Of a DNA stretch of 64,000 nt, positions 46,293 to 55,828 are shown piece by piece; the first letter of the stretch is position 1, and the number at the start of each line of letters is the position of its first letter. A model generated the notes under the pieces. That model made no database searches and was not told where the DNA came from. It was given only the letters and a program-made list of their open reading frames with translations. The DNA is taken from the NCBI RefSeq assembly GCF_963676815.1, contig NZ_OY781365.1, positions 6,048,501 to 6,112,500 of the forward strand, in the 5' to 3' direction. Origin of the DNA: an uncultured Draconibacterium sp. (GTDB lineage Bacteria; Bacteroidota; Bacteroidia; Bacteroidales; Prolixibacteraceae). Made by a program: the position numbers and the translations under genes.

Positions 46293-46727
46293 TTAACTGG
46301 TTCCGTAAACGGTTTGGTCGTCGATGATTTGTACGCCTTGTTTTTCCAGCTTTTTTATCGATTCGGCATAATCATCAACATTCAATATCAGAATAGCTTT
46401 TTGTTTTTCGGTAATTACGCGGCCAATTGCATTATCGAAATTCACTTCGGCCTTTGCCACTTCCATCAGCAGATCGTCAAGGCCTCCTGCTTCATCGCGC
46501 ATTTCGAGTGCAATTACTTTACGCAGTGCCACCGACACACCTTTTTCAGAAAGTGCATCTTTTGCTTTTATCGGATCGTTGACAATCAGATTCAAAATTC
46601 CCCAGCCGTTTGCCGTATCGTTTATTGCCATCGAACGAATATTGATTTGAGCTTCTTTCAGCACTTTTGTTATCCGTTCGAAATGACCGATTTTGTTTTC
46701 GAGAAAAATTGATACTTCGTAAGCCAT
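46293..46727 (-). CDS. Double ACT-domain protein, paralogue 3
   Basis: This 144-residue protein has two ACT domains: VSIFLENKIGHFERITKVLKEAQIN and ALEMRDEAGGLDDLLMEVAKAEVN. It is closely related to the copy at 43944. It lies 32 bases upstream of the symporter accessory gene and 75 bases downstream of paaK 2, mirroring the ACT-ligase pairing seen in the rest of the cluster. Confidence 0.86.
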   Translation of the reverse strand: MAYEVSIFLENKIGHFERITKVLKEAQINIRSMAINDTANGWGILNLIVNDPIKAKDALSEKGVSVALRKVIALEMRDEAGGLDDLLMEVAKAEVNFDNAIGRVITEKQKAILILNVDDYAESIKKLEKQGVQIIDDQTVYGTS

Positions 46728-46802
46728 AGTTTTAGTTTCAAGTTTTTAGATTCAAGTTTCAAGTTTGTGCTAACTCAGTTCACTGCTAACTGCGACTGTC
46801 AA

Positions 46803-48122
46803 CTAATTTAAAAGTCCGTTTTTCCGATTGTCGGTAACACGAATCGCTTTTCCTTCCGATTTTGGAATAGAACCGGCTTCCACGAGTTTTACGATCGGTT
46901 TAGCCAGTACTTCGTCTCGGATCTGGCGGGTGATCGTATTGCTCAAGCTATTCAGGCGTTTAATATCTCCCCTGAACCAGTCTGATTTTACTTCCACTTC
47001 CACCACCATTTCGTCGGCGCCGTTCATAGTCTCCAACGTGATCATATAATCCGATCCCACTTCAGGAATTTTCATCAGTACACCTTCGATTTGCATCGGG
47101 AAAACGTTACAGCCCTTAATAATAAACATATCATCAGAACGGCCGGTAATTCGGTCGATACGGCGATGTGTCCGTCCACATTCGCATTCTCCCGGAATAA
47201 TTCGGGTAATATCGCGGGTTCGGTAACGAATTAAAGGCATTGCTTCACGATCGAGCGTTGTCATTACCAACTCCCCATATTCGCCATCGGGAACAGGTTG
47301 CAGCGTTTCCGGGTCGATAATTTCCACTATATACGAATCTTCCCAAATGTGCAGACCATTTTGATGCGTGCATTCAAAAGCCACACCCGGTCCGTTCATT
47401 TCCGAAAGTCCAAAAGAATTGAAAGCACGTACACCATACATTTCTTCAATACGTTTGCGTTGCGCATCGGTGTGTGGCTCGGCACCAATTACCAGCGTTT
47501 TTAGCTGTGTATCTTTTTTCGGATCCAGACCTTCAGCCTCAAAAACTTCGTACAAACGTCCCAAATAACTGGGTATTGCATGTGCTGCGGTTGTACCATA
47601 ATCGCGCATCAGTTTAATCTGACGCAGGCTGTTTCCTGCTCCTGCAGGAATACTTAATGCTCCAAGCGTTTCAATACCGTACTGAAAACCCAATCCGCCC
47701 GTAAACAGTCCGTAACCGCAGATATTCTGAAATACATCGGTATCGAGAATGCCCGCGCAAAACAGCGAGCGCGCCATAAGATTTGCCCACGATTTCAGAT
47801 CGTGTCGGTTATGAAAAATTACCGTCGGATTTCCGGTCGTTCCACTCGAACTGTGTAAACGGATAATATCCTTTTTCGGCAAACCTAAAAAGCCATACGG
47901 GAAATGATCGCGCAGATTCTGTTTGGTGGTAAAAGGCAATTCGGTAATCTGCGAAACGTCTTTTATTGCACCCGGTTTTATATTCTTTTTGCTGTACAAT
48001 TCGCCATAAAAAGGCGATTGACAAGCGCTCTCTATTGTCTTATTCAGTCGTTCAACCTGCAATTTCTGCAAGTCTTTCTTCCCCAGAGTCTCAAACTCCT
48101 CCTGCCAAAATTCCTGCGCCAT
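46803..48122 (-). CDS. paaK: Phenylacetate-CoA ligase, paralogue 2
   Basis: This 439-residue adenylate-forming ligase has LHSSSGTTGNPTVIFHNRHD, FNSFGLSEMNGPGVAFEC, YRTRDITRIIPGECECGR and a C-terminal EAGSIPKSEGKAIRV with the catalytic lysine. It is clearly diverged from paralogue 1, so the two may prefer different aryl acids (phenyl-, hydroxyphenyl- or indoleacetate). Its stop is 75 bases before an ACT gene, and its start lies just 3 bases after the porin stop. Confidence 0.92.
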   Translation of the reverse strand: MAQEFWQEEFETLGKKDLQKLQVERLNKTIESACQSPFYGELYSKKNIKPGAIKDVSQITELPFTTKQNLRDHFPYGFLGLPKKDIIRLHSSSGTTGNPTVIFHNRHDLKSWANLMARSLFCAGILDTDVFQNICGYGLFTGGLGFQYGIETLGALSIPAGAGNSLRQIKLMRDYGTTAAHAIPSYLGRLYEVFEAEGLDPKKDTQLKTLVIGAEPHTDAQRKRIEEMYGVRAFNSFGLSEMNGPGVAFECTHQNGLHIWEDSYIVEIIDPETLQPVPDGEYGELVMTTLDREAMPLIRYRTRDITRIIPGECECGRTHRRIDRITGRSDDMFIIKGCNVFPMQIEGVLMKIPEVGSDYMITLETMNGADEMVVEVEVKSDWFRGDIKRLNSLSNTITRQIRDEVLAKPIVKLVEAGSIPKSEGKAIRVTDNRKNGLLN

Positions 48123-48125
48123 GCT

Positions 48126-49415
48126 CTAAAAATTATACGTCAGCATTAACAGAATTCGGTGGTTGGTAGCGTTTACAGTATCGTCGTAAAGTCCGTCGGA
48201 GAAATCAAATGTTCCGGTTCCGTAGTCAGCCGAATCAATTTCATACTCTGCTACAAAACGCAGATTTTTATAGTTGTACGCGTAATACGGAGCGATACGA
48301 AATGTCTGTTTCATGGTTGGCATCAAACCTTTCGTTTTTGCAGCTCCATCAAAATTATACAGGGCATCTTTGGTTCCGAAATTCGTAGACATTCCGGCAA
48401 AAAATCCCAGTTGTTTTTGGGTTCCGTAAACCACATTCACCAAAGTAGATGAAGTTGTATAATTAGTGTAAGTCATTCCTCCCGTAGCTGCATCGTACGA
48501 TTTTACGCCGTAACCACCAATCATAAGCATATTCGTCAGGTTCTGTCCCACCATTTCTTTTACCAAAAAGAACCACTTGTCTTTTTTGTAACCCGCGTAA
48601 CTCATTACTGCATAACTTGTATTCAGCTCATCGCTCTGATATTTCCCGGCGGTACCTTCAGTTACATCAATAGGTTTTATTGCATTAAACTGACCTGCAA
48701 TTCCGAGACTCATGCCGTTATCGTTGTAATATAAACCGGCCACCAATTCCGGGATTCCGGCATTACGTTTTGCCAGGTTCTTGCTGTTGGTATTGGGAAC
48801 ATCGTAAAAGCCGGCCGAACAATACTGCTGCTCGTACAAAGCGGTTAACGAAAGAGTGGTTTTTGCGCCAAGTTTGTAATCGAAATCGATTTGTGGCGAA
48901 CGGTTAAACGGATTATACGGACTACCGGTATTCAGTCCACCAACCTGCGGAAAGAAAGCACCGCTGCCGTTCCACATTGGATGCCAGGTTTGACCAATAA
49001 GTAACGATGATTTCTCCCAATCGAGTTTTACATATGCTTTTCGCAAACGCAATACTTCGGGATACTCGCTAACAATACCGGCAAAATCGGTCTCAAAATT
49101 TGCAGATGATCGGGCACCTAAAATTTCAGGCCCGGTGATGTTAAAACCAAAACGGCTTGCCATAGCCGTAAAACCATGAATGCCTTGCTGGTTGAGGTCG
49201 TTCCCTTCGGCATCTAATCCTTTGTAAAGCGGAAAAAGATAAAAGTTGTCCTGCGCGGCATTAAGTCCTTTATACGAATCGTAATAATACTCGCTTCGGA
49301 TAAATCCGTAAAGTTCGATTGATGATTTTTTTGCCGAGACTTTGTTGTCGTCCTGTGCCGTGACAAAAATGGAAATTAGACACAAAATAGCTGTTAGTGA
49401 TAAATATTTTTTCAT
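48126..49415 (-). CDS. Outer-membrane porin (DcaP-like)
   Basis: This 429-residue protein has a signal peptide ending near FVTAQ (residue 20), an early IELYGFIRSEYYYDSY strand, a conserved SRFGFNITGPEILGARSSANFETDF, and a terminal beta-signal ending in phenylalanine (LLMLTYNF). This matches trimeric DcaP-type porins, which admit carboxylated or aromatic compounds. It is the first gene of the tight porin-ligase-ACT series. Confidence 0.82.
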   Translation of the reverse strand: MKKYLSLTAILCLISIFVTAQDDNKVSAKKSSIELYGFIRSEYYYDSYKGLNAAQDNFYLFPLYKGLDAEGNDLNQQGIHGFTAMASRFGFNITGPEILGARSSANFETDFAGIVSEYPEVLRLRKAYVKLDWEKSSLLIGQTWHPMWNGSGAFFPQVGGLNTGSPYNPFNRSPQIDFDYKLGAKTTLSLTALYEQQYCSAGFYDVPNTNSKNLAKRNAGIPELVAGLYYNDNGMSLGIAGQFNAIKPIDVTEGTAGKYQSDELNTSYAVMSYAGYKKDKWFFLVKEMVGQNLTNMLMIGGYGVKSYDAATGGMTYTNYTTSSTLVNVVYGTQKQLGFFAGMSTNFGTKDALYNFDGAAKTKGLMPTMKQTFRIAPYYAYNYKNLRFVAEYEIDSADYGTGTFDFSDGLYDDTVNATNHRILLMLTYNF

Positions 49416-49448
49416 ACTATTAAAATTGTTTGTTTTTAGTGGTATAGT

Positions 49449-49520
49449 ATGGAACTCGCAGGTATTTTAATAATCCTCTTGGGTGTAATGTTTTACATGC
49501 TCGTTTCATTGCGGAAATGA
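49449..49520 (+). CDS. Candidate 23-residue membrane microprotein
   Basis: A short plus-strand ORF encodes an almost wholly hydrophobic 23-residue peptide (MELAGILIILLGVMFYM, ending LVSLRK), which would form one membrane helix with a basic end. It lies in the 376-base gap between the porin and iorB, divergent from the porin. There is no clear ribosome-binding site, and chance is possible. The rest of the gap (49521-49730) holds nothing I can name. Confidence 0.25.
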   Translation: MELAGILIILLGVMFYMLVSLRK

Positions 49521-49730
49521 TTAGTTGTTTTTTGTTGATTGAAAAATGATTGTATACCCGAAGTCAGCGAATCAGCCCTTCGGGTAAAAACAGAAGTAAT
49601 CTAATAAGAAATAATATGTTGCTGTCTTAAACACGAGGCTCAAAATTAGCAATTTTACAGGCCTGCCCAAGGTTGCACTTACAATTTGAATCCCAAAAGG
49701 GCTTATTTATTTTGATTTCAAACTAGACAT

Positions 49731-49769
49731 AAAAAAACCCATTCGCGAACAATTGTCCGGAACGGGTTT
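49731..49769 (-). terminator. Rho-independent terminator after iorB
   Basis: On the minus strand, AAACCCGTTC pairs with GAATGGGTTT (one wobble) across a 15-base loop, followed by seven T. It separates the iorAB transcript from the porin operon. Confidence 0.85.
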
Positions 49770-49791
49770 CTTATAATGGTTATGAAATTTT

Positions 49792-50373
49792 CTATTTGTT
49801 TGCCAAAGCGAATTCCAAACCGGCTTTAAAAGCTTTTCGGTTCATTTCAACAACGGCCTCGCCCTTTCTACTGAAAATATGTGCTATTCCAGCTTCAATT
49901 TTTTCCGGTTCAATATTCAAAAATGGAGTAGCTGCACCCAACATCACCACATTCGAAGCACGTTTATTGCCAATTTCTGCAGCAATTTTATCAGCATCGA
50001 TGGCTACAAAACGTGGCTGTTTTTCAATTTCTGCCAAAACAGCATCCACATCCGGGTAATTTGGGATATTGATAAAAGGAGTGGTATTGGTTACCACATA
50101 ACCTTCGGGCGAAAGAAATGGCAGGTAACGCAGCGCTTCCATCGGCTCCACCGAAAGAATAAGATCGGCTTTTCCCTGTGGAATTAAATCGGCAGCAATC
50201 TCACTGTCGGCAATACGCAGGTGCGACTGCACTGCCCCACCACGCTGGCTCATTCCGTGAGTTTCGGCCTGTTTCAGAAACAAATTATCGCTAATGGCTG
50301 CATCACCAATAATCGATGCGATGGAAAGAATTCCCTGTCCGCCAACTCCGGCTAATATAATATCTGTCTTCAT
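49792..50373 (-). CDS. iorB: Indolepyruvate:ferredoxin oxidoreductase beta subunit
   Basis: This 193-residue gamma-domain-type subunit of 2-oxoacid oxidoreductases has an N-terminal IILAGVGGQGILSIASIIGDAA and HGMSQRGGAVQSHLRI, both diagnostic. Together with IorA it interconverts aryl pyruvates and arylacetyl-CoA with ferredoxin. It follows iorA by 6 bases and is followed by a terminator. Confidence 0.93.
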   Translation of the reverse strand: MKTDIILAGVGGQGILSIASIIGDAAISDNLFLKQAETHGMSQRGGAVQSHLRIADSEIAADLIPQGKADLILSVEPMEALRYLPFLSPEGYVVTNTTPFINIPNYPDVDAVLAEIEKQPRFVAIDADKIAAEIGNKRASNVVMLGAATPFLNIEPEKIEAGIAHIFSRKGEAVVEMNRKAFKAGLEFALANK

Positions 50374-50379
50374 TTCTTC

Positions 50380-51999
50380 TTATTTATTGGGGTTATCTTT
50401 CATTTTCTTTGCTTTGCGCAATCGTTTTGCCGCTGCCTGAATACACTCGCGACGGAAAACAATTACCGAAACACCTTCGTAAGCAATTTCCTCTTCGAAA
50501 GTCTGCACCATCAGATCGTGGTATTTTTTCAGCGGTGTTAACACACGAATATGATTCGGATCGACACCAACACCGGTACAAATGCTTTCGATCTTTCCGA
50601 GTGCCGAAGAATCCTGACCGCCGGTCATCGATACCGATTCATTATCCGAAATAACAACCACGATATTTGCCTCATCGTTAACGGCATCAAGCAAACCGGT
50701 AATTCCGGAGTGCGTGAAAGTAGAATCGCCTATAACAGCCACGGCAGGAATCAAACCGGCATCGGCAGCACCTTTTGCCATAGTTACCGAAGCGCCCATA
50801 TCAACACACGAGTAAATACTTTTATATGGCGGCAAAGCACCCAGCGTATAACAACCGATGTCGGAGAACACGCGCCCTTTGGTGTATTTATCCAACGATT
50901 CGTTTAAAGCTTTGTACATATCCTGGTGCCCGCATCCCTGGCACAATGCCGGCGGACGATTTACCACCAGTTCCGGTACATCGGCACCAAGCTGTGTTTC
51001 TTTACCTAGTGCTTTTGCAACAAGGTCGGCGTTCAGTTCGCCATCGCGTGGCAAAGCACCACTTAAACGCCCAGAAACCTGAATATCCTTTTTAAACGCT
51101 GCTTTTATATGCTCTTCCACCACCGGATAACCTTCTTCAAGCACCAGTACTTCTTCGCAATGTTTGGCCATTTTATCCAAAAACTTTTGCGGAACCGGGT
51201 ACTGCGAAAGTTTCAGCACGGTATACGGGCAATCGTCTTTCGGATAATTTTCCTTAAGGTAATTGTAGGCAATACCACAGGCAATAATTCCAAAGCTTTT
51301 GTCTTCGCCTTTGATGTATTCGTTGTATTTCGATTTTTTAGCTGTCTTCTCAAACTGCTCCTGTTTTTCGAGCAGGCCTTTGTACCGTCTTCGGGCAATA
51401 GCCGGCAATAAAACAAACTGACTTGGATCAGATGGTAAAACCATGTCGTTTTCAGGCAGTACCTCGCTGCGAACCACACCGGCACGCGAGTGCGCCAAAC
51501 GCGTAGTGATACGCACCATTACCGGCACTTCCAGTTTTTCTGACAGTTCAAAACCTTCGCGAACCATATCGTACGCTTCCTGCTGGTTGCTGGGCTCCAG
51601 AATCGGAATCATGGCAAACTTGCCGTAGAAACGCGAATCCTGCTCGTTTTGTGATGAGTGCATCGATGGATCGTCGGCAACAGTTACTACCAAACCACCG
51701 TTAATTCCGGTAATTGCTGAATTAATAAAAGCATCGGCAGCCACGTTCAAACCCACATGTTTCATACAAACCATGCTGCGTTTTCCGGCGTACGACATTC
51801 CCAAAGCAGCTTCGTAAGCTGTTTTTTCGTTGGCCGACCATTTGCTGCGAATGCCTTTTTCCTGTGCCAGTTCATTCTCCTGAATAAACTCCGTTATTTC
51901 TGTGGAAGGAGTTCCGGGATAGGCATAAACCCCTGAAATTCCGCCATCAATGGCTCCCTGGCCAATGGCTTCAACTCCTAAGAATAGATTCTTTTGCAT
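50380..51999 (-). CDS. iorA: Indolepyruvate:ferredoxin oxidoreductase alpha subunit, no ferredoxin domain
   Basis: This 539-residue TPP-dependent subunit has an N-terminal pyrimidine-binding domain (GVYAYPGTPSTEITEFI, then SANEKTAYEAALG) and a C-terminal TPP domain (CQGCGHQDMYKAL, IGDSTFTHSGITGLLDAV, ISDNESVSMTGGQD). The chain ends at RKAKKMKDNPNK soon after the RRECIQAA segment. The two 4Fe-4S motifs found at the C-terminus of archaeal IorA are absent, as in other shorter Bacteroidota forms, so an external iron-sulfur partner must pass electrons. Confidence 0.92.
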   Translation of the reverse strand: MQKNLFLGVEAIGQGAIDGGISGVYAYPGTPSTEITEFIQENELAQEKGIRSKWSANEKTAYEAALGMSYAGKRSMVCMKHVGLNVAADAFINSAITGINGGLVVTVADDPSMHSSQNEQDSRFYGKFAMIPILEPSNQQEAYDMVREGFELSEKLEVPVMVRITTRLAHSRAGVVRSEVLPENDMVLPSDPSQFVLLPAIARRRYKGLLEKQEQFEKTAKKSKYNEYIKGEDKSFGIIACGIAYNYLKENYPKDDCPYTVLKLSQYPVPQKFLDKMAKHCEEVLVLEEGYPVVEEHIKAAFKKDIQVSGRLSGALPRDGELNADLVAKALGKETQLGADVPELVVNRPPALCQGCGHQDMYKALNESLDKYTKGRVFSDIGCYTLGALPPYKSIYSCVDMGASVTMAKGAADAGLIPAVAVIGDSTFTHSGITGLLDAVNDEANIVVVISDNESVSMTGGQDSSALGKIESICTGVGVDPNHIRVLTPLKKYHDLMVQTFEEEIAYEGVSVIVFRRECIQAAAKRLRKAKKMKDNPNK

Positions 52000-52022
52000 T
52001 TTGGTTTAATTTTCGAAGCCAA

Positions 52023-52052
52023 CAAAAGTATTAATTTGAGATTTTTATGCAA
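52023..52052 (-). promoter_or_regulatory. Bacteroidota-type promoter of iorAB
   Basis: On the minus strand, -33 TTG (52050-52052) and -7 TACTTTTG (52023-52030, exact TAnnTTTG) are separated by 19 bases, the expected spacing, 23 bases upstream of the iorA start codon. Confidence 0.6.
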
Positions 52053-52200
52053 TTAGGATTGTCATGTTTTGTCTTTATAATCAATATAAATTAGCTTTCA
52101 TTCACAACTTGACGCGAAAAAAACGATGTCCTCACTTTGTACCAATTGTTACAACACATGTTGCAAACCTTGAACATATTTGCGGAAGAAAAACGACACT

Positions 52201-53742
52201 ATGGCCCGAAAAAGACTGATAAAAACCTTTAAGAAACTACATAAATGGCCCGCAATCATCATTGCATTTATTGCCATTCTTTTTGCAGCATCGGGAATTG
52301 TAATGAACCACCGGCAGTTCTTTTCCGGTGTTGATGTTTCCCGAAACCTGCTGCCCAAAAATTATCATTATAAAAACTGGAACCTGGCGGCAGTTCGTAG
52401 CTCCGTTCAGCTAGAAGATGCCCTGTTAATGTATGGCAATATCGGTGTATGGAAATCGGATGACGATCTGAAATCGTTTGAAGATTTTAACCGGGGATTT
52501 CCAAAAGGAATAGATAACCGGAAGATATATTCCATTGTTTCCTTTAACGATGTACTTTTTGCCGGAACACACCTTGGTTTGTATAAACGAGGCAAAACAG
52601 AAGACGGCTGGCATAAACTGGAACTTCCGGTGGAAAAAGAACGTATTGCCGACCTGGAAATAAAAGACGACAAATTACTGGTGCTCACCCGTAACTATTT
52701 ACTGGAGAGTACCAACGGACAAAATTTCAGAAAAATACAATTGCCGAATCCGGTAAACTATCACCGCAAAACAGGCTTGTTTAATACCTTTTGGGAATTG
52801 CACAGCGGCGAGTTATTCGGACTGGCAGGTAAACTGTTTGTCGATTTGCTGGGACTGGTCACCATTTTGCTTTCGGTAACCGGGCTGCTGCACTTTTTCT
52901 TTCCGAAATGGATAAAACGAAGGAAGAGAAAAGCAAAAAACACAACGAGTTTAGTAAACTCCAAAAAGAAAAATCTGCACTGGCACAATGTGGTGGGTTA
53001 TGTGTTTGCCATCTTTCTGCTTATCAATACTTTTTCGGGGATGCACTTGCGACCACCACTGTTGATTGCCATTGCCAGTAAACAGGTGGATATATTTCCG
53101 GGCACGCACCTCGACAGCCCCAATCCGTGGTTCGACAAACTGCGACGCATACACTGGGACGACTCCAACCGACGGTATATTTTCTCCACTGCTGATGGAT
53201 TCTTTTTTGCTGACGAAAACCTTAGTGAAAAACTTATCCCTGCCCCATCGCAACCACCGGTAAGTGTTATGGGCTGTAATGTACTGGAGCCAATTGGCGA
53301 AAATTACCTGATGGTAGGATCGTTTAGCGGCATGTTTGTTTGGAACCCGCAAACCGGGATGGTTGCCGACTTTTTTACCGGGCAGCCCTACCACACTCCG
53401 CAAGGAATGGCACGCCCCATTGGTGCTAACACGGTTGCCGGTTTTGTACAATCGGGGAACAAAAGCTGGTGGTTCGATTACAACGCCGGTGCCATCGAAC
53501 TCAATGCACAAAACGAAAAAAGTGCGTTTACAGCCATGCCCGAAGAAATTCGCAAAGCTTCGCCCATGTCGTTATGGAACGTGTCGCTGGAAGTCCACAC
53601 CGGACGCATTTTCGAACATCTCGTTGGTAGTTTTTATATTCTGTTTGTACCGCTGGCAGGCATTTGTTTTATGCTGGTAATCATCAGCGGCTTTTTCCTG
53701 TGGTGGATGGTGTTTCGTAAAAAACAAAAAAAGCAAAGCTAG
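52201..53742 (+). CDS. PepSY-associated membrane protein
   Basis: This 513-residue protein has an N-terminal membrane anchor (KLHKWPAIIIAFIAILFAASGIVMNHR), a periplasmic region with beta-propeller-like text (VFAGTHLGLYKRG), and a central pair of helices (LGLVTILLSVTGLLHFFFPKW and NVVGYVFAIFLLINTFSGM). A second periplasmic part and a final helix (LVIISGFFLWWMVF) follow. The HKWPA and TGLLHFFFPKW features are typical of PepSY-TM proteins linked to iron or redox uptake. I use the ATG at 52201; a TTG seven codons earlier is less likely. Confidence 0.8.
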   Translation: MARKRLIKTFKKLHKWPAIIIAFIAILFAASGIVMNHRQFFSGVDVSRNLLPKNYHYKNWNLAAVRSSVQLEDALLMYGNIGVWKSDDDLKSFEDFNRGFPKGIDNRKIYSIVSFNDVLFAGTHLGLYKRGKTEDGWHKLELPVEKERIADLEIKDDKLLVLTRNYLLESTNGQNFRKIQLPNPVNYHRKTGLFNTFWELHSGELFGLAGKLFVDLLGLVTILLSVTGLLHFFFPKWIKRRKRKAKNTTSLVNSKKKNLHWHNVVGYVFAIFLLINTFSGMHLRPPLLIAIASKQVDIFPGTHLDSPNPWFDKLRRIHWDDSNRRYIFSTADGFFFADENLSEKLIPAPSQPPVSVMGCNVLEPIGENYLMVGSFSGMFVWNPQTGMVADFFTGQPYHTPQGMARPIGANTVAGFVQSGNKSWWFDYNAGAIELNAQNEKSAFTAMPEEIRKASPMSLWNVSLEVHTGRIFEHLVGSFYILFVPLAGICFMLVIISGFFLWWMVFRKKQKKQS

Positions 53743-53871
53743 CAACCGTGAGCATCATTATAATTTTTGAGTAACCAGTATCCAAAATCAAGCATCCAGC
53801 ATCAAGTATCTTCTTTTACTACAAGCTTATAATTTCTGATTATATTAGCCTCCCATAAAATCTGTCGAATT

Positions 53872-54660
53872 ATGGATTACATCAACATCAATAAAAAACT
53901 GTGGAACGCGAAGACCGATATTCATTATCAATCGGATTTTTATGCTGTTGATGATTTTCTGAAAGGAAAAGATTCGTTGAATCCAATTGAACTTGAATTG
54001 TTGGGAAATATCGAGGGGAAAAACATTCTTCACCTGCAGTGCCATTTTGGACAGGATACGATTTCGCTGGCTCGGCACGGTGCGAAGGTTACCGGAGTCG
54101 ATTTTTCGGAAAAGGCCATTGAAAAAGCCCGGCAACTGAATGAGCAGCTGGGAACAGATGCGCGGTTTATTCAAAGCGACGTGTATAAACTCCCCGAAAT
54201 ACTGGACGAAAAATTTGATATCGTTTATACTTCGTACGGCGTAATTGGCTGGCTTCCCGACATGAAAAAGTGGGCAGCGCTTATCGAACATTTTTTAAAA
54301 CCCGGCGGCCAACTGGTGTTTGTGGAGTTTCATCCCATTGTTTGGATGTTTAGCTACGATTTTAAGCGCGTGGAGTTCGACTATATGGAATCGGAAGCGA
54401 TTGTGGAAGAACTGGAAGGTACCTACACCAACAAAGATGCAGCGATAAAAGAAAAATCGGTGTGCTGGAACCACGGCCTCAGCACGGTTATTGATTCGCT
54501 GATAAAAGCCGGCCTTACCCTTACCGACTTTAGAGAATACAACTACTCGCCCTACGATTGCCTCGACAATTTAATTGAAGTTGAAAAAGGGAAATATAAA
54601 GTTAAAGGGCTGGAAAATAAGTTTCCGTTGGTTTATTCGCTTGTAGCGGTTAAAAGCTAA
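53872..54660 (+). CDS. Class I SAM-dependent methyltransferase
   Basis: This 262-residue enzyme has motif I ILHLQCHFGQDTISLARHG, motif II VTGVDFSEKAIEKA, and DIVYTSYGVIGWLPDM then FLKPGGQLVFVEFHP (motifs IV to VI). The family methylates many small molecules; the substrate cannot be told. It stands alone between a PepSY protein and a thioredoxin-like lipoprotein. Confidence 0.87.
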   Translation: MDYININKKLWNAKTDIHYQSDFYAVDDFLKGKDSLNPIELELLGNIEGKNILHLQCHFGQDTISLARHGAKVTGVDFSEKAIEKARQLNEQLGTDARFIQSDVYKLPEILDEKFDIVYTSYGVIGWLPDMKKWAALIEHFLKPGGQLVFVEFHPIVWMFSYDFKRVEFDYMESEAIVEELEGTYTNKDAAIKEKSVCWNHGLSTVIDSLIKAGLTLTDFREYNYSPYDCLDNLIEVEKGKYKVKGLENKFPLVYSLVAVKS

Positions 54661-54806
54661 ATAACAGTACATACACGTCTGTCGCAGTTATTATTGTTTA
54701 GCTGCTTTTAAATTAATCCCAAATAAAGTGGAATAAAAATTGCTGTAAGCTGTTGAAAATAAAACAGAACTGTTAATACAACCAGTCAAACTACAACTTT
54801 TAAACC

Positions 54807-55439
54807 ATGAAAAATATCCCTTCTTTGAGCACATTAATAATTTGCCTTTGCTTTACTCAGGCCTGCAATTCGAAGCTCCCCAACCAATCTATTGACCAGG
54901 AACAAAAAGAAAAAAATCATAAACAGGAAAGACTCAAAGCAATCAAGAATAAACTTCTTTCTGATCAGAATTGTATTATTTACGACTCTACCCAGGTATT
55001 TAACTCATTGGAAGATTTCTTAAAGTTGGAACGATTTGTAGGCAAAGTGGTTTATCTTGATTTTTGGGGAACAGGCTGCAAACCCTGTATTAAAGAATTT
55101 GCCTATTTACCTGATCTTAAAAAGAAATTCAAGAATGAGCCTGTTGAATATGTGTACGTCACCACTTATCGCAAAAAAGAATCTGATTCATTTTATTCAA
55201 AAACATGGCGGGCACTGATAGAAAAACACAAATTGACAGGTGTAAACCTTCGGATTTCCAACGATGCAAAACTTCGTTTTTATGAAAGACACAGAAATAT
55301 TGTTGATCCGGAATGGGCACATATAGTTCCTGTTTACCTTCTCATTAATAAAGAGGGAACAGTTATAAACTATGTTGCGCCAAGGCCTTCCAGTAAGGAA
55401 ATCTTATATGCAGAAATACAGGAAATGCTTGTTAATTGA
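54807..55439 (+). CDS. TlpA/thioredoxin-like lipoprotein
   Basis: This 210-residue protein has a lipobox cysteine near residue 20 (FTQACNSK) and a thioredoxin fold with redox motif WGTGCKPC (DFWGTGCKPCIKEFAYLP). A cis-proline region, WAHIVPVYLLI, is present. It is anchored in the envelope facing the periplasm and probably reduces or shuffles disulfides. It differs from classic TlpA by the GTGCKPC spelling. Confidence 0.87.
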   Translation: MKNIPSLSTLIICLCFTQACNSKLPNQSIDQEQKEKNHKQERLKAIKNKLLSDQNCIIYDSTQVFNSLEDFLKLERFVGKVVYLDFWGTGCKPCIKEFAYLPDLKKKFKNEPVEYVYVTTYRKKESDSFYSKTWRALIEKHKLTGVNLRISNDAKLRFYERHRNIVDPEWAHIVPVYLLINKEGTVINYVAPRPSSKEILYAEIQEMLVN

Positions 55440-55741
55440 TGCCCCTTCCAAATGAAGGTTATTCCTGAAATAATTTGGAAATCGTTGGGCAATTATAAGC
55501 CAACACTCATTGCTCCAACTACAATTAACTCGTTTCACTTCCCTGATTTGGGTTACATATTATTTATGTATACTTTTAGTCGAGCTTTTACCCGGCGACA
55601 CAGGAAGAAGATTCATTGCAGTTGAGCGCGCCCCGAAAAAAAACAATTAACCGTTTCTAAATATTTATAAACGTGTATAAATGCTTACAAACGAATACAA
55701 TACTAAAAATAAACCATTTACGAAGAAACTAAAAAACTGAT

Positions 55742-55785
55742 GCTATAAGCGATATAAGTGTAATACATATACACATACGTTAGGC
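55742..55785 (+). repeat. attC-like imperfect hairpin ending in GTTAGGC
   Basis: The 3' end carries the integron core GTTAGGC (fits GTTRRRY) at 55779-55785. The 44 bases fold back: GTGTA pairs with TACAC around ATACATA, and outward TAA-CG-TAT matches with bases G, A and AA left unpaired on one strand, as in attC extrahelical bases. It lies 43 bases before the DUF262 gene. The rest of the gap 55440-55741 shows nothing clear. Confidence 0.45.
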
Positions 55786-55828
55786 ACAATAATGAACAAC
55801 TTGATAATAACCAATAAAACAAAATAAT

